Notes under the pieces: generated by a model
Seen by the model: the letters and a program-made list of their open reading frames with translations, nothing else
What the model was told of the DNA's origin: nothing
Database searches by the model: none
Made by a program: the position numbers and the translations under genes
Assembly (NCBI GenBank): GCA_902577905.1
Contig: CACHAQ010000001.1
Location: 1-64,000, forward strand
Length of the DNA: 64,000 nucleotides
Origin: an uncultured Alphaproteobacteria bacterium
GTDB lineage: Bacteria > Pseudomonadota > Alphaproteobacteria > HIMB59 > GCA-002718135
Direction of reading: 5' to 3'
Part shown: positions 24,897 to 35,349 of the stretch, in pieces
Layout: the number at the start of each line of letters is the position of its first letter
How positions within the stretch are numbered: position 1 is the stretch's first letter

Positions 24897-26447
24897 ATGA
24901 AAAATTATCCTATCTGGAAATCATTTACCGTAATATCGTTAGTTCTATTAGGAATAATTTTTGCAATTCCTTCAATTATTTACGATGAAAATTCAGAAAA
25001 TTGGTTTTTAAAAAATAAGATTAATTTAGGTTTAGACTTACAAGGTGGATCATATTTATTATTAGAGGTTCAGCTAGATGTTTTATATAAAGAAGAATTA
25101 GATAATTTTGTCGATAGCGCTCGTTTGATTTCAAGAGATAAAACTGCAAAAATTGAAAAAATTGATATTCAAGAAAATTCAGTTGTTATTTTTTTTGCTA
25201 ATAATGAAAAGATAAAAGAAATTAGAGATAGTTTTTTTCAAATGTACAGAGGAGTTACTTTACAAATTAATAACAATACACTCATTATAAAGTTAAATGA
25301 TGAATATAGAAAAATTATTCAGGACTCAGCAATTAAGCAATCACTTGAAATTGTTAGAAAAAGAATTGATGAATCTGGAACTAAAGAACCTCTAATCCAA
25401 AGATCTGGTAAAAAGAGAATACTTTTACAATTACCAGGAGTAAAAGATCCAGAAAGAATTAAAGATTTATTAGGTAAAACAGCCAAACTTACTTTTCACA
25501 TTGTTGATAATGATAATATTTCTGCTCTTCAAAATAACCTTGCTCCTTTTGGAAAAATTATTGTTCCAGACATGTATGATGAAAATACAAAATACTTGTT
25601 AGACAAAAGAGCAGTTGTTGGTGGAGAAAATTTAGTAGATGCAAAAGGTTCTTTTGATCAAACAGAAGGTCATGCAGTATCATTCCGTTTTGATACAGAA
25701 GGTGCACAAAAATTTGGTAAAGTCACAACAAATAATATTGGGAAAAATCTTGCAGTTGTATTAGATGGTGTAGTGATCACAGCCCCTAGAATTAGTAGTG
25801 CTATTACAGGAGGCTCAGGTATTATAACTGGTAATTTTAATGCTCAAGAAGCATCTGATTTAGCAGTTTTATTAAGAGCTGGTGCTTTACCTGCACCTTT
25901 AGAAATAGTTGAAGAAAGATCAGTAGGCGCTGGTTTAGGAGCAGACTCTATAGCTGCAGGTCAAATAGCTGCTATCATTGGTATGGTCTTAGTTTGTGTA
26001 TTTATGATACTAATCTATGGAACATTTGGCGCTCTTGCTAACGTTTCGTTAATAGTAAATTTATTTATAATTATTTCATTATTAGGCACAATTGGAGCAA
26101 CATTGACGTTACCTGGTATAGCCGGAATAGTATTAACAATTGGAATGGCAGTAGACGCAAATGTTCTAATTTTTGAAAGAATTAAAGAAGAAAGTCTAAA
26201 ACAAACAAAAGTTTTTCAGATTGTAAAAAATGGCTTCGACAGAGCCATGTCTACTATACTTGATGCCAATATTACAACTCTTATTGCTGCCGTGTTACTA
26301 TTTGCATTTGGCTCTGGTCCAATAAGAGGTTTTTCAATTACACTATCTTTAGGTGTGATAGCATCAATGTTCACAGCTTTAATGCTTACAAATTTTTTAG
26401 TATATATGTACTTATCATTTGCAAATAAAAAGGAATTAAAACTGTAA
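24897..26447 (+). CDS. secD: Protein translocase subunit SecD
   Basis: A 516-residue inner-membrane protein with an N-terminal helix, a large periplasmic region starting with the D1 motif INLGLDLQGGSYLLLEV, and a C-terminal block of about five helices with GMAVDANVLIFERIKEE (D4-type motif). With SecF it uses the proton gradient to pull exported proteins through SecYEG. The stop overlaps the secF ATG by one base (TAATG). Length and order are normal. Confidence 0.97.
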   Translation: MKNYPIWKSFTVISLVLLGIIFAIPSIIYDENSENWFLKNKINLGLDLQGGSYLLLEVQLDVLYKEELDNFVDSARLISRDKTAKIEKIDIQENSVVIFFANNEKIKEIRDSFFQMYRGVTLQINNNTLIIKLNDEYRKIIQDSAIKQSLEIVRKRIDESGTKEPLIQRSGKKRILLQLPGVKDPERIKDLLGKTAKLTFHIVDNDNISALQNNLAPFGKIIVPDMYDENTKYLLDKRAVVGGENLVDAKGSFDQTEGHAVSFRFDTEGAQKFGKVTTNNIGKNLAVVLDGVVITAPRISSAITGGSGIITGNFNAQEASDLAVLLRAGALPAPLEIVEERSVGAGLGADSIAAGQIAAIIGMVLVCVFMILIYGTFGALANVSLIVNLFIIISLLGTIGATLTLPGIAGIVLTIGMAVDANVLIFERIKEESLKQTKVFQIVKNGFDRAMSTILDANITTLIAAVLLFAFGSGPIRGFSITLSLGVIASMFTALMLTNFLVYMYLSFANKKELKL

Positions 26448-27346
26448 TGTTTGGTTTAAATAAAATTATTCCTGTTGAGCCTAATATTAATTTTTTAGGT
26501 TTAAGAAGAAATTTTTTAATTTTTTCTATTTTAGCAATTCTAATTTCAATTGTTTTATTAAGTATAAAAGGTTTAAATCTAGGTATTGATTTTAAAGGGG
26601 GTACTTTAATAGAGGTTAGTACAAAAAATACTTCAATTGGAGAATTAAGAGAAATTTTATCGACTTCTTATAGTGATGTATCTTTACAAGAATTTGGTAA
26701 TGAAAATATTATTTTGATTAGACTTCAAAATAAAAGTAATCAAGAAAGTATTGAAACTATTAATTCTGTTAAAAATTTAATTCAAGATAAAGTTGTTGAA
26801 TTTAGGAGATCTGAATTCGTAGGACCCACAATTAGTTCTGAGCTATTGTTTCGAGGTTTTCAAGCAGTCTCTTTTGCATTAATTGCTATTTTAATTTACA
26901 TTTGGTTGCGTTTTGAATGGCAATTTGGTTTTGGGGCAGTTGTAGCATTAACTCATGATGTATTATTTACTCTTGGATTGCTCTCTATTTTAAATATAGA
27001 ATTTTCTCTAGCAACAATAGCTGCAATTCTAACAATTGCTGGTTATTCCATTAATGATACAGTTGTAATATTTGATAGAGTACGTGAAAATTTGAGAAAA
27101 TATAAAAAGTTAGAGTTAGTAGATCTATTTAATTTATCAGTTAATAATACTTTATCCAGAACTATAATGACAAGTTTAACTACACTTCTTGCTTTAGTAT
27201 CTTTATTTATTTTTGGAGGAGAGGTTATTAGACCCTTCGCTTTAACAATGATTATAGGTGTAATAATTGGAACATATTCATCTGTTTTTATTGCGGTCCC
27301 AACTTTATTAATCTTTAAGTTTAGACCGCAAGATGAAGATGATTAA
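26447..27346 (+). CDS. secF: Protein translocase subunit SecF
   Basis: A 299-residue partner of SecD with the SecF start LNLGIDFKGGTLIEV, a smaller periplasmic domain, and the motif GYSINDTVVIFDRVREN in the membrane block. It is the last gene of yajC-secD-secF and ends in a shared TTAA with the convergent sodB gene. Confidence 0.97.
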   Translation: MFGLNKIIPVEPNINFLGLRRNFLIFSILAILISIVLLSIKGLNLGIDFKGGTLIEVSTKNTSIGELREILSTSYSDVSLQEFGNENIILIRLQNKSNQESIETINSVKNLIQDKVVEFRRSEFVGPTISSELLFRGFQAVSFALIAILIYIWLRFEWQFGFGAVVALTHDVLFTLGLLSILNIEFSLATIAAILTIAGYSINDTVVIFDRVRENLRKYKKLELVDLFNLSVNNTLSRTIMTSLTTLLALVSLFIFGGEVIRPFALTMIIGVIIGTYSSVFIAVPTLLIFKFRPQDEDD

Positions 27347-27939
27347 TCGTTATTTAAGTTTTCTGTAACTTTTTCCCAATTAACTAAATTATCAATAAAA
27401 GCTTTTAAATAATCAGGTCTTCTGTTTCTATAATCAACATAGTATGAGTGTTCCCATACATCACATCCAAGTAGAGGAGTATGACCATGTACGATTGGGT
27501 TTTCTCCATTTGGTGTTTTAGTAATTTCTAATTTTCCATTATTTAGAACTAACCAACACCAACCTGATCCAAATTGACCAATACCTGCATTTATAAAATC
27601 TTCTTTCATCTTTTCAACTGAACCAATGTCTGAATTTATTTTATTTTCGAGCTCAGAGGGAATTTTACCATTTGGATTATTTTTCATTACTTCCCAAAAA
27701 TGAACATGATTTATATGTTGTGCCACATTGTTGAATACTGGAGCATTTTTTTGATAAGAGTTGATTACAATATCATTAACATTGTCATCTTCTATATTTT
27801 GTTCTTTAATAAACTTATTTCCATTAGTAATGTAAGCCATATGATGCTTATCATGATGCAACTCTAAAGTTTCAGCCGACATATACGGCATTAGAGCATC
27901 TTTACTGTAGGGTAGATCTGGTAACTCTAGATTTATCAT
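27343..27939 (-). CDS. sodB: Superoxide dismutase, Fe/Mn family
   Basis: A 198-residue Fe/Mn superoxide dismutase that converts superoxide to peroxide and oxygen. Metal ligands are recognisable in LELHHDKHHMAYI, HINHVHFWE and the pair in DVWEHSYYVDY. GIGQFGSGWCWLV resembles Fe-type enzymes, so sodB is the better name, though Mn use cannot be excluded. No signal peptide, so it is cytoplasmic. It lies 15 bases downstream of uvrA on the same strand and may be co-transcribed with it. Confidence 0.93.
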   Translation of the reverse strand: MINLELPDLPYSKDALMPYMSAETLELHHDKHHMAYITNGNKFIKEQNIEDDNVNDIVINSYQKNAPVFNNVAQHINHVHFWEVMKNNPNGKIPSELENKINSDIGSVEKMKEDFINAGIGQFGSGWCWLVLNNGKLEITKTPNGENPIVHGHTPLLGCDVWEHSYYVDYRNRRPDYLKAFIDNLVNWEKVTENLNND

Positions 27940-27954
27940 TTTATTTCCTTTGAT

Positions 27955-30759
27955 TTACAAAATTTTCTTTAAAAATTCACCTGTATAGCTTTTTTTATTA
28001 TTTGCAATATCTTCAGGTGTTCCTGTTCCAACAATTTGACCACCATTAACACCTCCCAGTGGACCTAGATCAATGATATGATCAGCTGTTTTAATTACAT
28101 CAAGGTTGTGCTCAATAACAATTACAGTGTTTCCTTCATCAACAAGCGTATGAAGAATTTTAAGTAATTTTTTAACATCATCAAAATGAAGACCAGTTGT
28201 TGGCTCATCAAGAATATATAATGTTTTTCCTGTAGATCTTTTTGATAATTCTTTTGATAATTTTATTCTTTGAGCTTCGCCACCAGATAAAGTAGTAGCT
28301 GATTGACCTATTTTTATATAATCTAATCCAACATCCATTAGGGTTTGTAATTTTTGCTTTATTGCAGGAATTTTATCGAAAAATTTATAACCCTCCTCAA
28401 CAGTCATTTCTAAAACATCTGAAATGGATTTATCTTTATATTTTACTTCTAAAGTTTCTCTATTATATCTTTTTCCTTTGCAAATATCACACTCAACATA
28501 AACATCAGCTAAAAAATGCATTTCTATTTTTTTTACTCCATCGCCTTCGCATGATTCACATCTTCCGCCCTTAACGTTAAATGAAAAACGACCTGGTTTA
28601 TAACCTCTAGCACTAGATTCATTTAAGTTTGCAAACCAATCTCTAATAGGAGTAAAACATCCTGTATATGTTGCTGGGTTTGATCTTGGTGTTCTTCCAA
28701 TTGGAGATTGATCAATATCAATTACTTTATCGATATGATTGATACCTTTAAAGTTAAAACGACTTTCATCTTTATTTAAAGATTTATTGAAATAGTCATC
28801 TAACCTTTGATACAATGTATCAATAATTAATGAAGATTTACCACTTCCAGATACACCTGTCACAGTAATAAAATTCCCTAAAGGTAATGTGATATTAAGA
28901 TTATCTAAGTTGTTTGTTTTAATTTTATTAAGTTTAAAAACTTTATTTTTATTAAATTTTCTTCTATTTTTTGGAACTTCTATTTCTAAGGATTTATTCA
29001 AATATTTTGCTGTCAAACTTTTATTGTTTTTTAGTATTTTTTTAAGTCCTCCCTCAGCAATTATGTGACCTCCATTAACGCCAGCCTTAACACCTATATC
29101 AATTATATGATCAGATTGTCTAATTGCATCCTCATCATGCTCAACAACAATTACTGTATTACCTAAATCTCTTAATCTAAATAAAGTTTCAATTAGTTGT
29201 TGATTATCTTTTTGATGTAACCCAATAGAGGGTTCGTCTAAAACATACAAAACTCCTGTTAACCCAGAACCAATTTGACTTGCCAATCTAATTCTTTGAC
29301 TTTCACCTCCAGATAAAGTTTTACTAGCCCTTGCCAATGATAAATAATCTAGGCCAACTCTATTTAAAAAAACTAATCTATCTTTTATTTCTTTAATTAC
29401 TCCCTCAGCAATTTTTTTATTATTTTTATCAAGTTTACTATCAAGTGATGAAAACCAGTCTAGGCACTCACTAATTGATTTTTTAGTAATATTACCAATA
29501 TGATTTTCATCAATCCTTACGGCTAAAGCTTTTTCGTTAAGACGGTAACCATTGCAAACTTCACAGTCTCTTTCAGATAAATATTTTTCTAATTCATACT
29601 GAAGCCACCATCTCTCAGTTTCTTCATATTTTCGATCAATAAAGTTAATTATTCCTTCAAAATCATATAAAAAATTTAGTTCACTATTCTCATCTCCATA
29701 AAGAATTATATTTTTAACTTTTTTTGGAATTGCACTCCATGGAGCATTTTTCTTTACCTTAAATTGTTTTAAAATTTTATCTATTGTTTCAACAAAATAT
29801 TTTTTTTGGTAACCAAATACTTTCGTTTCCCATGGTTTAATAGCTCCATCAGAAATAGATCTAGTTTCATCAGGTACAATTTTGTATTCATCAAAAAATT
29901 TTTCAACTCCTAGTCCATCGCATTCAGAGCAAGCACCCTGTGGAGCATTAAAACTAAATAATCTAGGTTCAATTTCTTCAATACTAAATCCAGATACAGG
30001 ACATGCAAATTTTGATGAGAATATCGATATTTTATTTGTATCTAGATTTTCTAAATATAATAAACCATCGGATAATGTTAACGCAACTTCTATACTTTCA
30101 CTCAATCTTTGTTGGATATTTTTTTTTACAACAAGTCGATCAATAACAACATCAATATTGTGTTTAAAATTTTTTTTAAGTGAAGGCACTTCATCTATAT
30201 CATAAACTACATTATCTACTTTAAGACGTTGGTAGCCCCTTTTTTTTAAATCTTCGATTTCTTTTCGATATTCACCTTTTCTGTCTCTAACTATTGGAGA
30301 TAAAATATAAATTCTCTTATCAATATTATTTTTAATTATAAGATCAGTCATTTCACTTACTGATTGTGATTTAATTGGCTTACCTGTTGTGGGAGAGTAG
30401 GGAACTCCGACTCTAGCATAAAGAACTCTTAAGTAGTCATAAATTTCAGTAACAGTTCCAACTGTGCTACGAGGATTTTTTTGTGTTGTTTTTTGTTCAA
30501 TAGAAATAGCAGGTGATAAACCGTCAATACTATCTACATCCGGCTTATTCATCATTTGGAGAAATTGTCTTGCATACGCTGAAAGACTTTCAACATATTT
30601 TCTTTGCCCCTCAGAATAAATTGTGTCAAATGCTAATGTCGATTTTCCTGAGCCACTTACACCAGTTATTACTACGAGTTTATTTTTTGGTATTTCTAAG
30701 TTTATATTTTTAAGATTGTGCTCTCTTGCACCTTTTATAACAATTTTATCTAAATTCAT
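27955..30759 (-). CDS. uvrA: Excinuclease ABC subunit A
   Basis: A 934-residue damage-recognition ATPase of nucleotide excision repair. Both ABC modules are complete: Walker A in [13 protein letters not shown] and [13 protein letters not shown], signatures LSGGESQRI and LSGGEAQRI. Zinc-finger Cys pairs are seen in [19 protein letters not shown] and CDICKGKR. Length is normal. It is divergent from ssb; the 57-base gap contains a 13-base palindrome that may be a shared operator. Confidence 0.98.
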   Translation of the reverse strand: MNLDKIVIKGAREHNLKNINLEIPKNKLVVITGVSGSGKSTLAFDTIYSEGQRKYVESLSAYARQFLQMMNKPDVDSIDGLSPAISIEQKTTQKNPRSTVGTVTEIYDYLRVLYARVGVPYSPTTGKPIKSQSVSEMTDLIIKNNIDKRIYILSPIVRDRKGEYRKEIEDLKKRGYQRLKVDNVVYDIDEVPSLKKNFKHNIDVVIDRLVVKKNIQQRLSESIEVALTLSDGLLYLENLDTNKISIFSSKFACPVSGFSIEEIEPRLFSFNAPQGACSECDGLGVEKFFDEYKIVPDETRSISDGAIKPWETKVFGYQKKYFVETIDKILKQFKVKKNAPWSAIPKKVKNIILYGDENSELNFLYDFEGIINFIDRKYEETERWWLQYELEKYLSERDCEVCNGYRLNEKALAVRIDENHIGNITKKSISECLDWFSSLDSKLDKNNKKIAEGVIKEIKDRLVFLNRVGLDYLSLARASKTLSGGESQRIRLASQIGSGLTGVLYVLDEPSIGLHQKDNQQLIETLFRLRDLGNTVIVVEHDEDAIRQSDHIIDIGVKAGVNGGHIIAEGGLKKILKNNKSLTAKYLNKSLEIEVPKNRRKFNKNKVFKLNKIKTNNLDNLNITLPLGNFITVTGVSGSGKSSLIIDTLYQRLDDYFNKSLNKDESRFNFKGINHIDKVIDIDQSPIGRTPRSNPATYTGCFTPIRDWFANLNESSARGYKPGRFSFNVKGGRCESCEGDGVKKIEMHFLADVYVECDICKGKRYNRETLEVKYKDKSISDVLEMTVEEGYKFFDKIPAIKQKLQTLMDVGLDYIKIGQSATTLSGGEAQRIKLSKELSKRSTGKTLYILDEPTTGLHFDDVKKLLKILHTLVDEGNTVIVIEHNLDVIKTADHIIDLGPLGGVNGGQIVGTGTPEDIANNKKSYTGEFLKKIL

Positions 30760-30769
30760 GAATATTAGT

Positions 30770-30782
30770 GTTATCTAATAAC
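30770..30782. promoter_or_regulatory. Palindrome GTTAT-CTA-ATAAC between uvrA and ssb
   Basis: Perfect 5-base arms around a 3-base centre lie in the uvrA/ssb divergent gap. An overlapping TAACGTTA palindrome (30779-30786) and further GTTA repeats (30783, 30791) follow. In E. coli this same divergent pair is controlled by LexA, so an SOS-type operator is a reasonable guess, but the sequence is neither the E. coli nor the GTTC-N7-GTTC alphaproteobacterial box. Confidence 0.35.
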
Positions 30783-30816
30783 GTTAATATGTTATATGGA
30801 TATATATAGAAATCTT

Positions 30817-31290
30817 ATGGTTGGTAGTGTTAATAAAACAATTTTATTAGGAAACTTGGGAAGAGATCCTGAAATTAGGTCTATGCAATCTGGAGCAAAA
30901 ATGGCTTCATTTTCAATTGCAACATCAAAAAGATGGAAAGACAGAAATACTCAAGAACAAAAAGAAAAAACATCGTGGCATAACATTGTTGTTTTTGGAG
31001 ATGGTCTTGTCGATATTGTAGAAAAATATGTAAAAAAAGGATCTAAAATTTATGTTGAAGGAGAACTACAAACAAGGAAATGGCAAGATAAAGATGGGAA
31101 TGATAGATACACAACAGAGGTCATTTTACAGGGATATAATTGTAATTTAACTCTCTTAGACAGCAGAAATAGCAATTCTCAGGTATCAGATAATTCTCAA
31201 GAAATGGATCAATCTAAGCCAACTGAAGACAATTCTTTCGGAAATCAATCTGGTGATTCTGAAGATTTAGATGAAGATATCCCTTTTTAA
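30817..31290 (+). CDS. ssb: Single-stranded DNA-binding protein
   Basis: A 157-residue SSB. The OB fold starts VNKTILLGNLGRDPEIRSM and continues with TSWHNIVVFG and the GSKIYVEGELQTRKWQDKDG strand. A flexible Ser/Asn/Gln linker leads to the acidic tip DEDIPF, which recruits repair and replication partners. The chosen ATG at 30817 gives the family start M-V-G-S-V-N-K; a frame from 30796 adds seven poorly conserved residues. It is followed by gyrA after 142 bases. Confidence 0.96.
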   Translation: MVGSVNKTILLGNLGRDPEIRSMQSGAKMASFSIATSKRWKDRNTQEQKEKTSWHNIVVFGDGLVDIVEKYVKKGSKIYVEGELQTRKWQDKDGNDRYTTEVILQGYNCNLTLLDSRNSNSQVSDNSQEMDQSKPTEDNSFGNQSGDSEDLDEDIPF

Positions 31291-31365
31291 TTTTATACAT
31301 TAGATATTATAGTTTATTTACTGAAAAATATAGTTTTTTTAATATAATTTAATTATCTATTTATA

Positions 31366-31394
31366 TTGGTTTAAATTATGCTTTTTGATATAAA
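31366..31394 (+). promoter_or_regulatory. Probable gyrA promoter
   Basis: TTGGTT at 31366-31371 and TATAAA at 31389-31394 are separated by 17 bases, close to the sigma-70 consensus. They lie in the 142-base ssb-gyrA gap, about 39 bases upstream of the GTG start. Confidence 0.5.
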
Positions 31395-31432
31395 AAATAT
31401 TTAATTTTTCTTAGAAAACTTGGATTTTTTTA

Positions 31433-34111
31433 GTGCCTGACGATATAGATACATCAAATAACAACGATCAACAACCTGCTAATATACCTTCAGTAAGTTT
31501 AGAGCAAGAAATGCAAAAATCTTACCTGGATTATGCAATGTCTGTAATAGTTAGTAGGGCACTTCCAGACTGCAGAGATGGCTTAAAGCCAGTACACAGA
31601 AGAATATTGTATTCTATGAGTGAATCAGGGTACAATTTTAATAAACCATATAAAAAATCAGCAAGAATAGTGGGTGATGTAATGGGTAAATATCATCCTC
31701 ACGGAGACTCAGCTATTTATAATTCTATGGTTAGGATGGCTCAAGATTTTTCAATGCGATTAGAGTTAGTCGATGGTCAAGGGAATTTTGGATCTTTAGA
31801 TGGAGACCCTCCTGCAGCAATGAGATACACTGAAGCACGACTTGCTAAAGTATCCGAGAAGCTTGTTGAAGATATCGATAAAAACACTGTTTCTTTTCAG
31901 CCTAATTATGATGACACAACAAAAGAACCCTCAGTTTTGCCATCCCAATTTCCAAATCTTTTAGTTAATGGTGCATCAGGAATTGCTGTTGGTATGGCAA
32001 CCAATATTGCCCCACATAATTTAGGTGAAGTAATTGATGCATCTTTGTATCTAATTAAAAATCCAGAATGTAATATTTCTGAACTTCAAAAATATATTTT
32101 TGGTCCTGATTTTCCAACAGGAGGTCAAATAATTGGTAAAAAAGGCATAACTGAAGCTTTTGAAACTGGAAAAGGAGGGTGTGTAGTTAGATCGAAAACA
32201 AGTATTGAAAATTTTAAAAAGGATCGAGAGGCAATTATTCTCCATGAAATACCTTACCAGGTTAATAAATCAAAATTATTAGAAAGGATTGCAGAAATTG
32301 TAAAAAATGGAATTGTTGAAGGAATTTCAGATTTAAGAGATGAGTCAGATAGAAACGGTGTTAGGGTTGTGATAGAATTAAAAAAAGATGTAGACTCAAA
32401 TATTATTCTCAATCAATTATATAAACATACTTTAATTCAAACGACATTCAATTCTAATATGCTTGCTTTAAACAAAGGTAAGCCAGAACAAATGAATTTA
32501 AAAGAAATTTTATCTTCATTTTTAGATTTCAGAGAAGAAGTAATAATAAAAAGAACATTATTTGATCTAAATAAAGCAAGAGAAAAAGCTCATATTTTAG
32601 TTGGATTGGTTGTTACAAACGAACATATTGATGAAATTATAGAATTAATAAAAAGTTCAAAAGATACAAAAGAAGCAAAAGAAAAATTAATTAAAAAGAA
32701 ATGGAAAGTATCTAAACAAAATCTTAATTTTATTAAATTAGTTGAGGACGATACTGTAGAGTTAAAAAGCAACACTTTTAATTTTTCTGATGCACAGGCT
32801 AAAGCAATTTTAGAATTAAGATTGCAAAAATTAACTGCTTTAGAAAGAGAAGATATACAAAAAGATTTAGAAAGTTTAATTTTAGAAATTAAAAATTATC
32901 TATCTATACTTAATTCTAGGGATATTCTTTTAAAAGAAATAGAAAATGAATTAACTGAAATAAAAAAAGAATTTGCAACTGAAAGACGTAGTGAGATTAT
33001 TGATCAAGAATATGAGCAAGTAGATGATTTAAGATATATTCAACAAGAAGATATAGTTTTAACTATTTCTAATAATGGATACATAAAAAGATCACTATTA
33101 TCTAATTATCGTTCTCAAAATAGAGGAGGTAAAGGTAAAACTGGTATGTCAACAAGAGAAGAAGATTTTGTTAAAGAAATTCACTTTGCAGATACTCACA
33201 CTAAACTTTTAGTTTTTTCTTCATTAGGAAAAGTTTATTCTCTAAAATCTCATGATGTTCCTGAAGCTAGTTTAAAGGCAAGAGGAAAGCCTATAGTAAA
33301 TTTATTGCCATTTAAAAATTCTGAAAAAATATCAACTTTTCTACCATTACCCCTCGATGAAAATCAGTGGGAAAAATTTTATGTTATTTTTACGACTAAA
33401 AATGGAATGGTTAGAAAAAATAAATTAATTGATGTTGCTAAGAGTGGAAAAAGAGAATTGAGGGACTCAGGCAAAGTATCTATTAAGCTTGATGAAAAAG
33501 ATGAATTAATTGGTGTTAAGCTTTGTACTTTAGATGATGATATTTTACTTTCTTCATCAAATGGAAAATGTTTACGTTTTCCAGTTGAAAAATTAAGATT
33601 ATTTTCTGGTTTAAATTCTTCAGGTGTAAAGGGTATAAAATTAGATAAGGGCAATACAATCATTTCTTTAGCAATTTTAAAACATTCAGTGATTGATATG
33701 AGCATTCGTCAAGAATACTTAAGGGCAGCATCCGAAAGTAGAAAAGATACTTCATCACTCAAAAATGGATTTGAAGAATTAAATAATAATGAGGAATTTC
33801 TTTTAGCTATAACTTCAAAGGGTTTTGGAAAAAGATCATCCGCTTATGAATATAGAATTTCAAATAGAGGAGGGAAAGGTATAACTGGTATAATTACATC
33901 AGAAAAAAATGGTGAAGTTGTTGATTGTTTTGTTGTTAAGGACAACGATGAAATTATCCTTGTTAGTGACAAGGGTCAAATAATTAGAGTTAATGTAAAC
34001 CAAATTAGAATAGCTGGAAGATCAACAAAAGGTGTAAGTATTTTTAAGATTCCTGAAAGTGATAGAATTGTTTCTGTTTCTAGAATACAAGAATTCGAAA
34101 ATGATGAATAA
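31433..34111 (+). CDS. gyrA: DNA gyrase subunit A
   Basis: An 892-residue type IIA topoisomerase subunit starting at [24 protein letters not shown] opens the breakage-reunion domain, the catalytic Tyr is in AMRYTEARL, and GyrA-box blades follow in the C-terminal beta-pinwheel ([10 protein letters not shown]). The quinolone-pocket region reads [14 protein letters not shown]93 matches E. coli Ser83, while N97 stands where E. coli has Asp87. It overlaps the start of coaD. The gene order ssb-gyrA-coaD is common in alphaproteobacteria. Confidence 0.98.
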   Translation: MPDDIDTSNNNDQQPANIPSVSLEQEMQKSYLDYAMSVIVSRALPDCRDGLKPVHRRILYSMSESGYNFNKPYKKSARIVGDVMGKYHPHGDSAIYNSMVRMAQDFSMRLELVDGQGNFGSLDGDPPAAMRYTEARLAKVSEKLVEDIDKNTVSFQPNYDDTTKEPSVLPSQFPNLLVNGASGIAVGMATNIAPHNLGEVIDASLYLIKNPECNISELQKYIFGPDFPTGGQIIGKKGITEAFETGKGGCVVRSKTSIENFKKDREAIILHEIPYQVNKSKLLERIAEIVKNGIVEGISDLRDESDRNGVRVVIELKKDVDSNIILNQLYKHTLIQTTFNSNMLALNKGKPEQMNLKEILSSFLDFREEVIIKRTLFDLNKAREKAHILVGLVVTNEHIDEIIELIKSSKDTKEAKEKLIKKKWKVSKQNLNFIKLVEDDTVELKSNTFNFSDAQAKAILELRLQKLTALEREDIQKDLESLILEIKNYLSILNSRDILLKEIENELTEIKKEFATERRSEIIDQEYEQVDDLRYIQQEDIVLTISNNGYIKRSLLSNYRSQNRGGKGKTGMSTREEDFVKEIHFADTHTKLLVFSSLGKVYSLKSHDVPEASLKARGKPIVNLLPFKNSEKISTFLPLPLDENQWEKFYVIFTTKNGMVRKNKLIDVAKSGKRELRDSGKVSIKLDEKDELIGVKLCTLDDDILLSSSNGKCLRFPVEKLRLFSGLNSSGVKGIKLDKGNTIISLAILKHSVIDMSIRQEYLRAASESRKDTSSLKNGFEELNNNEEFLLAITSKGFGKRSSAYEYRISNRGGKGITGIITSEKNGEVVDCFVVKDNDEIILVSDKGQIIRVNVNQIRIAGRSTKGVSIFKIPESDRIVSVSRIQEFENDE

Positions 34112-34595
34112 AATTGGAATATATCCGGGTACTTTTGATCCTATGACTGCAGGTCATATGGATATAATTAAAAGATCATTAAGAATAGTAGATAATTTAG
34201 TGATAGCTGTCGCTAATAATATTAATAAAAATTCATTATTTAGTGTTCAAGAAAGAATTAATATTATCAAAAGTGATATTAGTTCTGTAAATGAGCTAAA
34301 TTCAAAAATTAATGTTACTGAATTATCAGGATTACTTACAACTTTTGCTAATGATCAAAATGCCACATGTATAATACGTGGTTTAAGAGCAGTATCTGAT
34401 TTTGAGTATGAATTCCAAATGACAGGTATGAACTACCAACTTAACCCCGATATCGAGACAATATTTCTTATGACTTCAGAAAAAAACTCATTCATTTCAT
34501 CTAATTTTGTTAAAGAAGTCCACAAACTAGGTGGTGATGTTTCAAATTTTGTTTCTAAAAATACTTTAGAGCAGCTTAATAAAAAAAACTCTTAG
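34104..34595 (+). CDS. coaD: Phosphopantetheine adenylyltransferase
   Basis: A 163-residue enzyme of coenzyme A synthesis that adenylylates 4'-phosphopantetheine. The nucleotidyltransferase motif [18 protein letters not shown] is at the start, [17 protein letters not shown] is central and [10 protein letters not shown] is the late motif. Two adjacent ATGs (34101, 34104) could serve; either overlaps the gyrA stop. The length is normal. Confidence 0.95.
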   Translation: MNKIGIYPGTFDPMTAGHMDIIKRSLRIVDNLVIAVANNINKNSLFSVQERINIIKSDISSVNELNSKINVTELSGLLTTFANDQNATCIIRGLRAVSDFEYEFQMTGMNYQLNPDIETIFLMTSEKNSFISSNFVKEVHKLGGDVSNFVSKNTLEQLNKKNS

Positions 34596-34603
34596 TTAAT
34601 CAC

Positions 34604-34632
34604 TTGCGCTTACAATATTTGAACTATATAGA
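34604..34632 (+). promoter_or_regulatory. Probable promoter of tRNA-Lys
   Basis: TTGCGC (34604-34609) and TATAGA (34627-34632) are spaced by 17 bases, placing a start near 34639, just before the mature tRNA 5' end at 34646. It lies in the 50-base gap after coaD. Confidence 0.5.
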
Positions 34633-34645
34633 ATACAAATTCGAT

Positions 34646-34721
<76 letters not shown>

Positions 34722-34727
34722 TCCAAA

Positions 34728-34910
34728 ATGAAAAAAGCAAAGATTAAAAATATTGCATCAGGTATTGAGAAAAATTGTGATATTTTAAAAAAAAATGATA
34801 ACATACTTGAAGTAGTTCTTGAAGGAACAACAATAAAGATATTGCTTAAAAAAAAGACTAATAAATATATTGGATATTTTAAAGAAATGGAATTTGAGTC
34901 TGATGGTTAA
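34728..34910 (+). CDS. Small conserved-looking protein, 60 residues, function unknown
   Basis: A 60-residue, Lys-rich soluble protein (starts MKKAKIKNIASGIEKN, ends KEMEFESDG) with a likely small beta fold (LEVVLEGTTIKILLKKK). I recognise no domain. Its ATG is only six bases after the tRNA-Lys CCA, with no room for its own promoter or Shine-Dalgarno, so it is probably expressed by read-through from the tRNA and translated from a nearly leaderless RNA after tRNA 3' processing. It shares a TTAA double stop with the convergent gene. Confidence 0.6.
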   Translation: MKKAKIKNIASGIEKNCDILKKNDNILEVVLEGTTIKILLKKKTNKYIGYFKEMEFESDG

Positions 34911-35344
34911 TTTTTATTTCTAATATTTAATTCGTTTTCATAATCAATTTGTACCTGCTTTAAAATTTCTTTCTTTGTTTTTAATTTACCTTTACCTACA
35001 CCAGGGCAATTTTTAGCAATATCGTTATTCCAAGTTTTTGTATTCATATTTTCAGGCCAAAAAGGCCAAGTTCTACATTGTATAGGTCTTGATTTATAAA
35101 CAGTGCATTTGTTATCTTTCAAAAATATGCAATTTCCATTATTTTTTTTTAGTTCCTTTAAGTGAATGAAACCATCAGTTTTTTGACAATAGTTTTTTAC
35201 AAAGTTTTGTTCTGTTATTTTAAATCCATCTGACAATTTTTTAATATCTTTCTTACTTAAATAAACAAAACCATAGGTACCTCTTGAAACACAACAATTT
35301 CCAGAACCCTGGCATTCAAATCTAATCCCTTTTTCTATATCCAT
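34907..35344 (-). CDS. YkgJ-family cysteine-cluster protein
   Basis: A 145-residue protein with the YkgJ (UPF0153) pattern: FECQGSGNCCVSRG near the N-terminus, then CIFLKDNKCTVYKSRPIQCRTWPFWP and a late NCPG. The eight or so Cys probably bind a metal (Zn or Fe-S). The family's function is uncertain. It lies five bases downstream of recG on the same strand and may be in its operon. Confidence 0.85.
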   Translation of the reverse strand: MDIEKGIRFECQGSGNCCVSRGTYGFVYLSKKDIKKLSDGFKITEQNFVKNYCQKTDGFIHLKELKKNNGNCIFLKDNKCTVYKSRPIQCRTWPFWPENMNTKTWNNDIAKNCPGVGKGKLKTKKEILKQVQIDYENELNIRNKN

Positions 35345-35349
35345 TACTA

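Noticed and set aside
31291-31432. Intrinsic terminator after ssb
   Set aside because: The gap has T runs but no GC-rich hairpin before them; a promoter for gyrA explains it better.
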